Source: Chloroflexota bacterium
GTDB lineage: Bacteria > Chloroflexota > FW602-bin22 > JAMCYS01
Length of the DNA stretch: 15,503 bases
Assembly: GCA_021847625.1 (NCBI GenBank)
Contig: JAJZQK010000024.1
Location: forward strand, 1-15,503
Direction: 5' to 3'
Below, piece after piece: positions 1-5,853 of the stretch. How positions within the stretch are numbered: position 1 is the first letter of the stretch; the number at the start of each line of letters is the position of its first letter. A program made the position numbers and the translations under genes. Under the pieces are notes generated by a model that did not search any database, had not been told where the DNA came from, and saw only the letters and a list, made by a program, of their open reading frames with translations.

Positions 1-137
1 GCGGTCGGCTTCGTTGCTCAAGGCGGGCATCTCCTGAGCTACAGGATGCCTTACCCTACCCTATCTCGATGCCGTTGTTAAGGTGCTCTCCAATTCAAAG
101 TAGGCAACCTGCGGAAAATGAACTTAGTGGGGAACCT
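1..137. other. Left edge, no gene assigned
   Basis: I see no convincing gene here. An imperfect hairpin (GGCATC, 2-nt bulge, CTG, 5-nt loop, CAGGATGCC) spans about 26-50. It could end a transcript coming from the left, where one + frame stops at TGA 35-37, but no U tract follows. On the - strand an ATG at 28-30 opens a frame leaving the window to the left (MPALSNEADR...). Its AGGAG lies directly against the ATG, too close for a normal ribosome binding site, so I do not call it a gene. Confidence 0.3.
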
Positions 138-186
138 TGGAGCGGGAGACGGGATTCGAACCCGCGACAGCCTGCCTGGAAGCATG
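138..186 (-). tRNA. Partial tRNA-Gly gene (3' half only)
   Basis: Read on the - strand, this is the 3' part of a glycine tRNA. It shows CCA (138-140), discriminator T (141), the acceptor 3' strand CTCCCGC (142-148), and a T arm with loop TTCGAAT (154-160) closed by stem halves 149-153 and 161-165. A 5-nt variable region (166-170) and the 3' strand of the anticodon stem (171-175) follow, next to TTCCAG, which would contain anticodon TCC. The expected 5' acceptor strand GCGGGAG and a D arm are absent on the right side (187-260). The anticodon loop is one base short, or its stem is broken. It is therefore a tRNA fragment or pseudogene and not a working tRNA. Such 3' halves are the usual footprint of tRNA-targeting integrative elements. 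With this orientation, the element would lie to the right and the restored tRNA beyond the window. The glycine identity rests on similarity to typical bacterial tRNA-Gly 3' ends. Confidence 0.75.
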
Positions 187-198
187 CTTTGTGCCAAA

Positions 199-213
199 GG
201 GCCTTTTCGGCCC
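199..213 (-). terminator. Weak terminator-like hairpin after the broken ATPase gene
   Basis: There is a perfect 5-bp stem (GGGCC/GGCCC) with a 5-nt loop. In the - direction it is followed by only TTT before GGCAC, so the U tract is short. It lies about 100 bases beyond the stop codon of the ATPase pseudogene and could terminate transcription from that gene. Confidence is low because the stem is short and the T run is poor. Confidence 0.25.
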
Positions 214-309
214 CATAAGCCCCGATTTGCGACAATCTGCTTTCGTCACTGGCCTAGAACGGCTTGCGACAACATGATTCTAGCAGGTTTCCCCACCGTC
301 TGGCCCGGT

Positions 310-1024
310 TTAGATCGCTTTCATAACTCGGGTCGCCAGTTCGGCCGTGGCCTCGGACCCGAAGGGGCCCACCTCCAAAGGCAAGAAACGGGTAAGGAGC
401 GGTTTCTCTGATTCGCTTAAGAGGTTACGAAGAGCCGTAACCCGTGAACCGGCCACGGTAAAGCCCACCCTTCCCGGTCGGTCGAGCGCCGCGCGGATTG
501 TTCCCAGTAAGTTGTCGGTGCCTGGGAACTTATGCAGCCGGGTGATGTCCTGGAACTCGTCTAGCATCAGCAGGAGAGGGATGTCGAGCAGATCAGATAG
601 CCGGGAGGGGAAGGCCATTAGGGATACCAGCAGCGCGCCGTAGCTCGCCGCCGCAGCCAGCCAGTCCCAGAACCTCATCCACCAGAGGAACCAGTTTGGG
701 ATGGAGTGTCCCGGCCAACCCGGCAAGGTCCTCGTCTGACTGAGTCAGGGGTGGCTCAAGGCCTCTCAGTAGGGCAGCGACCTGGAGGGTTTGGGCCAGT
801 AGAGCGCGGGCGAAGTCCTCAGGGTTGGAAACCGTTTCGTCCAGCGCGAGATAGACGATAGGGAACTCGGGATGGCGCTTCTGCACCTCCGCGAGAAGCA
901 CTGTCTTGCCAATCCGGCGCAGCCCCAGAAGTGCGACGTGGCGCTTACGTCCACGAGCGATATCGCTGAGAAGCGAGTCGAACTCGTCTATCTCGTGGAC
1001 TCGGTCAACGAAAAGGGATTCCAT
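310..1024 (-). pseudogene. Archaeal-type AAA/P-loop ATPase, frameshifted and C-terminally short
   Basis: Two overlapping - strand frames together make one ATPase. The first begins at ATG 1022-1024 with FVDRVHEIDEFDSLL, the entry motif of the Arch_ATPase (PF01637-like) family, and has a Walker A GLRRIGKT at residues 34-41. The second frame, entered near base 660, carries the Walker B stretch LLLMLDEFQD and a later sensor-like segment (VAGSRVTALRNLL). The join lies in DEVLGLA/AAASYGALL, where the + strand reads AGCCAGCCAG (655-664). A tandem 4-bp duplication there explains the shift. The repaired protein would be about 238 residues, shorter than the roughly 350-470 common in this family, and it stops at RVMKAI. 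So the C-terminal domain is missing as well. Such ATPases are often encoded in accessory DNA; their biological role is mostly unknown. A sequencing error at the short repeat could mimic the frameshift, but it would not explain the short C-terminus. Confidence 0.8.
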
Positions 1025-1073
1025 AACCAGCGTAAGGGGCCACTCTTCCTAACATAATTGTGCCGCAGCGTCT

Positions 1074-1092
1074 TGTATCTATTCTGGATACA
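1074..1092. promoter_or_regulatory. Inverted repeat upstream of the ATPase gene
   Basis: TGTATC and GATACA form a perfect 6-bp inverted repeat with a 7-base spacer, 50-68 bases upstream of the ATPase start codon. TCTTGT flanks it as a direct repeat at 1071-1076 and 1094-1099. The size and position would suit a dimeric repressor site, but no repressor gene is in the window, and an inverted repeat this short can occur by chance. Confidence 0.3.
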
Positions 1093-1108
1093 GTCTTGTG
1101 CCACACAA

Positions 1109-1282
1109 CTATCTTACCACCGCCAGCGCTCCCATGTCATCATCGATGGCCTCCACAGGACATCTGCTGGCCTGACCGGCGGGCGGGAACATGCCAATCA
1201 GCGGGCCACCCATGAGGTCAATGAAGAAGTGAGTGCCCCGAAATGGAACGTAAGCGGGGACCTTTGGGCAGGAGTCGCGACA
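1109..1282 (-). other. Unrecognised protein-like frame, possible gene fragment
   Basis: The - strand is open from just after a TAG (1283-1285) to a TAG at 1109-1111. The translation contains YVPFRGTHFFIDLMGGPLIG followed by MFPPAGQASR and a short acidic tail. An ATG at 1211-1213 would give 34 residues; no clear Shine-Dalgarno precedes it. The hydrophobic and glycine/proline-rich composition looks more like a piece of a real protein than a random frame, but I do not recognise the family. It may be a fragment left by the insertions around it, or chance. Confidence 0.2.
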
Positions 1283-1359
1283 CTACCCTACGATAACCTT
1301 GATATTGACCCGATAATCGCCACCTCGTAGTAGAAAAGCCTAGCTATGTCTATTGCCTC

Positions 1360-1695
1360 TCAGGCAGGGAAGAAGCAGGTTGTCGTACGAACCTCGGTTG
1401 GTCCCAGTTCCAAACCAAGAGCGTACTTCCAGTCGATTCTGGCCCGCACGGCCTCGGCAGCCTGGCGGTCAGACAGCCATTCGGCGAACTGCATCACCGT
1501 CACCAGGGCCAGGCGCCAGGGCGTCTCCGCCGGTCGGCCTTGCGGGGCAAAGAGCGCGGCGAAACTAGCATCGTCATAGACGGCACCGAGCACGTCGCGC
1601 ATCTGCATCCAGGCGTTCCCTTTCGCGAAGGCCGCTCGGGCCACGCGGGCGGTCTCCTCGGGAACTGGCCCCACTTCAGTCGGTCGCAGGGACAT
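1360..1695 (-). pseudogene. Truncated IS1182/IS5-like DDE transposase (N-terminal part)
   Basis: The frame starts at ATG 1693-1695 behind a good Shine-Dalgarno (GGGAGGTG about 5 bases upstream on the - strand) and encodes 111 residues. The segment with YDDASFAALFAPQGRP, FAEWLSDRQAAEAV and DWKYALGLEL is the typical N-terminal (DUF772/InsH-like) region of IS1182/IS5-group transposases. In intact relatives LGLEL is followed by the FDFSVLSEFR region and the catalytic DDE domain. Here it is followed by unrelated residues and a stop at 1360. The longer frame upstream to 1887 lacks transposase similarity, so the ATG at 1695 is preferred. No terminal inverted repeats were found. This is a dead insertion-sequence remnant cut near base 1400. 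Confidence 0.8.
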
Positions 1696-1756
1696 CAGGC
1701 ACCTCCCGATTGCATGTTGCGGATGCCTGCCCTGCGGCAAGAGCCGTACTCGCTTC

Positions 1757-1933
1757 TCAGCCGCATAGGAATTCACCAACAGTATCACGAAGGGACTTGA
1801 CCTCCGAAATCCCGGGTAGACTGCCCCACGCTTCCTGGAGAGGCAAGCTGGCACGAAAGCTGCAAGCACAGTCTTGAAGAAGTGCATCTTGCCCGTCAGG
1901 AGTGTCTATGACGGATGCTGTCTTCGGAGTGGT
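1757..1933 (-). CDS. Small hypothetical protein upstream of the transposase remnant
   Basis: The - strand frame reads MTTPKTASVIDTPDGQDALL and ends SLRDTVGEFLCG, 59 residues from the ATG at 1931-1933. AAGGG lies a few bases before that ATG; another in-frame ATG lies 15 bases further upstream. I recognise no domain, signal peptide or membrane segment. It sits 61 bases upstream of the transposase remnant in the same direction and may be a fragment of an accessory gene. The short length and absence of homology leave open that it is not expressed. Confidence 0.25.
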   Translation of the reverse strand, partial: TTPKTASVIDTPDGQDALLQDCACSFRASLPLQEAWGSLPGISEVKSLRDTVGEFLCG

Positions 1934-1948
1934 CATCGTGCCCTTCAT

Positions 1949-2114
1949 TTCGTATCGACCCCAGGCCTCTCGGAAACCTGGAGTGTATCCTGCCCGCCCC
2001 TCCGTCTGCTAAGACCGGTGGCAAATCGGCGCGGGTTGCGTCACTTCTTTTCTCCCCGGGCGTCCATGGCGCTCGTCCCTGTTGTTCTATTCCCAGTCGG
2101 ATTCAGTGGCCTCC
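1949..2114. other. Leader region upstream of the sugar cluster, left part
   Basis: I see no convincing gene on either strand. The + frame 1874-2440 has biased, motif-free composition and looks spurious. No clear -35/-10 pair was found. With the segment up to 2384, this is the only sizeable non-coding stretch before glk, so the promoter of the cluster most likely lies here or in the broken frame that follows. Confidence 0.4.
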
Positions 2115-2127
2115 ATGAAGGCCCTCG

Positions 2128-2159
2128 CCAATATCCCGGGCACCCAATATCCCGGTCAC
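2128..2159. repeat. 16-bp direct tandem duplication
   Basis: CCAATATCCCGGGCAC (2128-2143) is followed at once by CCAATATCCCGGTCAC (2144-2159), with one mismatch. The size is not a multiple of three, so it shifts any reading frame passing through it. Confidence 0.9.
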
Positions 2160-2214
2160 GGCCACTGTGGAGCTGGTCAATCGCCCCGAGCCATTCTTGT
2201 CAAAACCTGCCAGC

Positions 2215-2240
2215 TCGGCGCCGACGAGAGTCGGCGCCGA
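2215..2240. promoter_or_regulatory. Strong hairpin / paired palindromic decamers before glk
   Basis: TCGGCGCCGAC (2215-2225) and GTCGGCGCCGA (2230-2240) form a perfect 11-bp stem closed by a GAGA (GNRA-type) tetraloop. The same bases contain two copies of TCGGCGCCGA (2215-2224 and 2231-2240), each its own reverse complement, spaced 16 bp centre to centre. The structure lies about 145 bases upstream of the glk start. It could act as an RNA structure in the leader or as tandem operator sites. No T run follows, so it is not a typical intrinsic terminator. GC-rich codons of the decayed frame could have produced it by chance. Confidence 0.4.
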
Positions 2241-2384
2241 CCGCCACCTCGATAGTCGCAATCGGAGCGTCCCGCCCGCTGACGACAAGAGAGGCCGGAC
2301 TGACCTGGTGGGGCAGGAGTAGCCGAGCGCCGCGGGAGTGGCTGGGCCCGCGGGGTTCGAGACGCACGTTGATGGGAGGATCAA

Positions 2385-3368
2385 GTGGCAGGGCACGATC
2401 CATGGGCAATAGGCGTCGACCTGGGAGGCACCAAAGTTGAGGTGGCCCATGTAGACTTGGCAGGACAGATCCGCCGGCGACTGCGACGGCCCACCGATGT
2501 CAAGGACGGACCGGCCGCCGTCGAGGCCGAGATCGTCGCCGCCGTTAGCGAGCTGCGGGAAGCCGGGGGTGCCCCACCGATCGCCGTTGGGGTGGGCGTG
2601 GCCGGGCAGATCGAGGCGGCCAGTGGTGTGGTACGCTACGCACCCAACCTCGGCTGGCACGACGTCCCGCTCCAGGCGGATCTGCAACAAGCCCTGGGCC
2701 TGCCCATCGCCGTGACCAACGACGTGCGCGCCGCGACCTGGGGAGAGTGGCTGCACGGCGCCGGCCAGGGGTGCGACGACCTGGTGTGCCTCTTCGTGGG
2801 CACCGGGATCGGCGGCGGCGTTGTGAGCGGCGGGCGGATGCTCATTGGCGGCAGCAATACCGCGGGCGAGCTGGGCCACATGACGATCGACCTGCACGGC
2901 TCTTCCTGTCACTGCGGCAACCGGGGTTGCCTGGAGGCCCTGGCCGGCGGATGGGCCATCGCCCGGCGAGCTCAGGAGGCGATCGGGGCCGACCGATCTG
3001 CCGGCGCTTCCCTGCTGAGGTTGGCCGACGGCCGGCAGGACGCTGTCACCGCCAGGATTGTCGCCGAGGCCGCTCACGCGGGCGACCCGCTGGCCCGAGA
3101 ACTGGTGGAGGAAGTGGCCCAGGCCCTGATCGCCGGTGCGATCGGCATCGTCAACGGTTTCAACCCCAGTCGTCTTGTTCTCGGCGGCGGAGTGATCGAA
3201 GGGCAGCCTGAACTGGTGGCACGGGTCGCACGGGGCGTGAGCGAGCAGGCCCTGGAGGCCGCCAGCACAGCCTTGCAAGTGTTACCGGCGCGGTTGCACA
3301 ACGACGCCGGCGTCGTCGGGGCAGCCGCCCTGGCGATGCGGCTGTTGGCGAAAGAAGGAGGGCAATAG
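2385..3368 (+). CDS. glk: ROK-family glucokinase
   Basis: This cytoplasmic sugar kinase probably phosphorylates glucose with ATP to glucose-6-phosphate, supplying the pathway encoded downstream. The 327-residue length is normal for a ROK glucokinase. Visible motifs are the N-terminal phosphate-binding DLGGTK (residues 12-17), the catalytic Asp in TND (D113), a second phosphate loop GTGIGGG (139-145), and the zinc and signature region GELGH...[11 protein letters not shown] with H165, C175, C177 and C182. There is no N-terminal helix-turn-helix, which argues against a ROK repressor. The start is GTG 2385, chosen because GGGAGGA (2374-2380) lies 4 bases upstream and no in-frame ATG fits better. 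The stop TAG shares one base with the tkt GTG start (TAGTG), indicating coupled translation. Glucose specificity is inferred from context; a fructo- or mannokinase is possible. Confidence 0.9.
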   Translation: MAGHDPWAIGVDLGGTKVEVAHVDLAGQIRRRLRRPTDVKDGPAAVEAEIVAAVSELREAGGAPPIAVGVGVAGQIEAASGVVRYAPNLGWHDVPLQADLQQALGLPIAVTNDVRAATWGEWLHGAGQGCDDLVCLFVGTGIGGGVVSGGRMLIGGSNTAGELGHMTIDLHGSSCHCGNRGCLEALAGGWAIARRAQEAIGADRSAGASLLRLADGRQDAVTARIVAEAAHAGDPLARELVEEVAQALIAGAIGIVNGFNPSRLVLGGGVIEGQPELVARVARGVSEQALEAASTALQVLPARLHNDAGVVGAAALAMRLLAKEGGQ

Positions 3369-5395
3369 TGGCAAACACGAAGCTGGACGAGCTGTGCGTG
3401 AACACGCTTCGCTTCCTGGCAGTGGACATGGTGGAGAAAGCCCACTCGGGCCACCCCGGTTTGCCCATGGATTCGGCGGCGATGGCGTATGCCCTGTGGA
3501 ACCACTTCCTCAAGTTCAATCCGCAGGATCCGCACTGGCCGAACCGCGATCGCTTCGTGCTCTCCGCGGGGCACGGATGCGCCCTGCTCTACTCCCTGCT
3601 CCACCTCACCGGCTTTGACCTGCCGATGGAGGAGCTCCAGCGATTCAGACAATGGGGCAGCCTCACTCCGGGCCATCCCGAGTACGGCCGGACTCCCGGC
3701 GTGGAAGCCACCACCGGCCCCCTGGGCCAGGGCTTCGGCAACGCCGTCGGCATGGCCATCGCCGAGGCAGCCCTTGCTGCCCGCTTCAATCGACCGGGGC
3801 ACATAATCGTGGACCACTACACCTACGCCCTGGTCAGCGATGGCGATTTGATGGAAGGGGTATCCTCGGAAGCCGCTTCCCTCGCCGGCCACCTGCGACT
3901 CGGCAAACTGATCGTCCTCTACTCCGACAACCGCATCACCATCGAAGGCAGCACTGGAATCACCTTCACCGAAGACCGAGTGGCCCGTTTCGCCGCTTAC
4001 GGCTGGCACGCCCAGCGAGTGGAAGACGGGAATGATATTGCCGAAGTCGACGCCGCTTTGCGAGCGGCTCGGGAGGAGAAGGATCGGCCCTCCTTCATTG
4101 CAGTGCACACCCATATCGGCTATGGCAGTCCCCACAAGCAAGACACCGCCGCCGCTCACGGCGAGCCCCTAGGCGAAGCGGAAGTTCGGTTGACCAAGGC
4201 GCACCTGGGATGGCCGCCGAGTCCGCCTTTCTTCGTTCCCAGGGAGGCCCTGGACCGGTTCCGCGAGGCGGTGCAGCGAGGAGCGGCCCGGCAGCGAGAG
4301 TGGGAGGCGCGCTTCGCCGCCTACGCGGGCGAGTATCCCGACCTGGCGGCGGAGTTCCATCGAGTCGTGGAGGGGATCCTCCCACAGAGTTGGGATGCGG
4401 GATTACCAACCTTCACCGCGGCTCAAGGTCCCCTCGCCACCAGAGCCGCCTCCGGTGATGTGATCAATGCCCTGGCTCCCCACCTGCCCGAACTGGTGGG
4501 TGGCTCCGCCGATCTGGCCCCCAGCACCGACACCCTTATGGAGGGCGCGGGGAACTTCGAGCCGGACAGCAGGGCGGGGCGCAATATGCACTTCGGCATC
4601 CGCGAGCACGCCATGGGCGCCATTCTCAACGGGATGGCGCTGCACCGGGGCCTCATTCCCTATGGTGCCACCTTCTTGATCTTCAGCGACTACATGCGGC
4701 CTCCCATCAGGCTGGCGGCGATGAACGGCCTGCCGGTGATTTACGTCTTCACCCACGACAGCATCGGCCTCGGCGAGGATGGCCCCACCCACCAGCCGGT
4801 GGAGCAGTTGCTGGGTTTGCGCTCCGTCCCCGGGCTTACCGTCCTCCGCCCGGCAGATGCCAATGAGACGGTCGCCGCCTGGCGCGTCGCCATCGAGCAC
4901 CGGGATGGTCCGATGGCCCTCGTGTTGACCCGGCAGAAGCTGCCGGTGCTGGACCTGGACAGGAATCCCGGTATTCCCCTGGGAGTGCGAGCGGGTGGGT
5001 ACGTGCTCGCCGAGGCCCCGGGGGGTGGCCAGCCAGATGTTATCCTGATCGGCACGGGCTCCGAGGTTCACCTGGCAATAGCCGCGCGGGAGAAGCTGGC
5101 CAGCGAAAAGGTGAACGCCCGTGTGGTCAGTCTGCCCTGTTGGAGCCTATTTGAAGCTCAACCCAGCGAATACCGGAACCGGGTGCTGCCCCAGGGGATA
5201 CCCATGCTCACCCTCGAGGCCGGCACCTCTCTGGGATGGAAGCCCTACGTTGGCCCCCACATCTCGGCGATCGGCGTGGATCGCTTCGGCGCCTCGGCCC
5301 CCGGCGACGTCGTGATGGGGGAGTACGGCTTCACCGTGGAAAACGTGTGCCGACACGTCCATTCCTTGCTGAAACAGAGAGGTGAGACAAGATGA
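3368..5395 (+). CDS. tkt: Transketolase
   Basis: Thiamine-diphosphate enzyme that moves two-carbon units between ketose and aldose phosphates in the non-oxidative pentose phosphate pathway. The 675 residues are full length. The N-terminal ThDP domain has HSGHPG (26-31), SAGHG (66-70), the cofactor and metal motif SDGDLMEG (157-164) reaching to N188, and HGEP with H264. The pyrimidine-binding domain has GIREHAMG with the catalytic Glu at E413 and [16 protein letters not shown] (462-477). The C-terminal domain includes the GTGSEVHLA stretch. The start is GTG 3368 with GGAGG about 6 bases upstream, overlapping the glk stop by one base. The stop TGA overlaps the rpiB start (ATGA). No missing residue was seen. 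Confidence 0.97.
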   Translation: MANTKLDELCVNTLRFLAVDMVEKAHSGHPGLPMDSAAMAYALWNHFLKFNPQDPHWPNRDRFVLSAGHGCALLYSLLHLTGFDLPMEELQRFRQWGSLTPGHPEYGRTPGVEATTGPLGQGFGNAVGMAIAEAALAARFNRPGHIIVDHYTYALVSDGDLMEGVSSEAASLAGHLRLGKLIVLYSDNRITIEGSTGITFTEDRVARFAAYGWHAQRVEDGNDIAEVDAALRAAREEKDRPSFIAVHTHIGYGSPHKQDTAAAHGEPLGEAEVRLTKAHLGWPPSPPFFVPREALDRFREAVQRGAARQREWEARFAAYAGEYPDLAAEFHRVVEGILPQSWDAGLPTFTAAQGPLATRAASGDVINALAPHLPELVGGSADLAPSTDTLMEGAGNFEPDSRAGRNMHFGIREHAMGAILNGMALHRGLIPYGATFLIFSDYMRPPIRLAAMNGLPVIYVFTHDSIGLGEDGPTHQPVEQLLGLRSVPGLTVLRPADANETVAAWRVAIEHRDGPMALVLTRQKLPVLDLDRNPGIPLGVRAGGYVLAEAPGGGQPDVILIGTGSEVHLAIAAREKLASEKVNARVVSLPCWSLFEAQPSEYRNRVLPQGIPMLTLEAGTSLGWKPYVGPHISAIGVDRFGASAPGDVVMGEYGFTVENVCRHVHSLLKQRGETR

Positions 5396-5853
5396 TGCGG
5401 GTCGGGGTTGCCGCGGACCATGCCGGGTTTGTCTTGAAGGGGCAACTGGCGGAGGCGTTGCGCGCCTCGGGATACGAGGTGGTGGACTTCGGCGCCAGCA
5501 GCGCGGCCCCCGAGGACGACTACCCTGACTACGTCGTGCCGCTGGCGAGGGCAGTGGCCCACGGTGAAGTGGAGCGAGGATTGGCCGTCTGTGGCAGTGG
5601 GGTTGGGGCCTGCGTCGCCGCCAACAAAGTGCCGGGTGTGCGAGCCGGGTTGGTCCACGACGTCTTCTCCGCCCACCAGGGGGTGGAAGACGATGACATG
5701 AACCTTATCTGCATGGGCGGGCAGGTCGTCGGCTACTCGCTGGCCTGGGATCTCGTGAGGGCCTTCCTGCAGGCCCGCTTCGTTGGCGCCGAGCGACATC
5801 GACGCCGCCTCGCTAAAGTAGCGGCCCTGGAAAGCAAGGAGGGAAGACCATGA
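5392..5853 (+). CDS. rpiB: Ribose-5-phosphate isomerase B
   Basis: Interconverts ribose-5-phosphate and ribulose-5-phosphate. At 153 residues it is the normal RpiB/LacAB length. Motifs are AADHAG near the start (H10), VCGSGVGA with the catalytic Cys C67, [10 protein letters not shown] (77-86) and the SAHQG...DDMN segment. The His found in E. coli RpiB within QHND, implicated in sugar ring opening, aligns with D100 here, so ring opening may rely on another residue; this acidic variant may be common in its subfamily. The ATG at 5392 overlaps the tkt stop by 4 bases; a second in-frame ATG at 5395 is a possible alternative start. Its stop overlaps the next gene by 4 bases (ATGA). The context supports ribose-5-phosphate over allose or galactose phosphate isomerase activity. 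Confidence 0.93.
   Translation: MMRVGVAADHAGFVLKGQLAEALRASGYEVVDFGASSAAPEDDYPDYVVPLARAVAHGEVERGLAVCGSGVGACVAANKVPGVRAGLVHDVFSAHQGVEDDDMNLICMGGQVVGYSLAWDLVRAFLQARFVGAERHRRRLAKVAALESKEGRP

Larger units (their letters stand above)
1025..1359. other. Gap of 335 bases, no recognised gene
   Basis: The region lies between the start of the broken ATPase gene and the truncated transposase. It holds an inverted repeat near the ATPase start (1074-1092) and a 57-codon - strand frame of protein-like composition (1109-1282), both listed separately. The + strand frame 1058-1330 starts with TTG, has no visible Shine-Dalgarno and no recognisable motif, so I treat it as chance. I see no convincing sigma-70 promoter. 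Confidence 0.5.
2115..2322 (+). pseudogene. Possible remnant of a GroES-like dehydrogenase (glucose 1-dehydrogenase type) N-terminus
   Basis: From ATG 2115 the frame reads MKALANIP and then loses sense. A 16-bp tandem duplication (2128-2159) lies exactly there. Removing one copy joins the start to the +1 frame, giving MKALANIPVTATVELVNRPE followed by PFLSKPA. This resembles the first strand and loop of glucose 1-dehydrogenase-like and other MDR enzymes (MKAxxVxPG...VELVxRPEP). Further on, at 2242-2280, the DNA looks like a decayed version of the RTLEVGICGTD region, but in a different frame. No Shine-Dalgarno is evident. The neighbouring glucose-metabolism genes make a lost glucose dehydrogenase plausible. 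The similarity is short, however, and a chance frame cannot be excluded. Confidence 0.35.

Noticed and set aside
171..200. Complete tRNA using the CTTTGGCACAAAG hairpin as an anticodon arm
   Set aside because: The hairpin has a 3-nt loop and no D arm or 5' acceptor strand follows. Only the 3' half is supported.
118..411. + strand frame with GAGDGIRTRD
   Set aside because: This peptide is the well-known artefact of translating the antisense of a tRNA T arm and acceptor end. The frame overlaps the tRNA-Gly fragment and has no independent support.
1874..2440. + strand 188-residue frame
   Set aside because: Arg/Ser/Pro-rich composition without motifs or a ribosome binding site. It overlaps the true glk start in another frame.
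2103..3278. Long - strand frame opposite glk
   Set aside because: Antisense shadow of a high-GC gene. The + strand encodes a complete ROK kinase with all motifs.
3074..4159. Long - strand frame opposite glk and tkt
   Set aside because: It spans two real + strand genes and shows no recognisable domain; typical GC-rich antisense openness.
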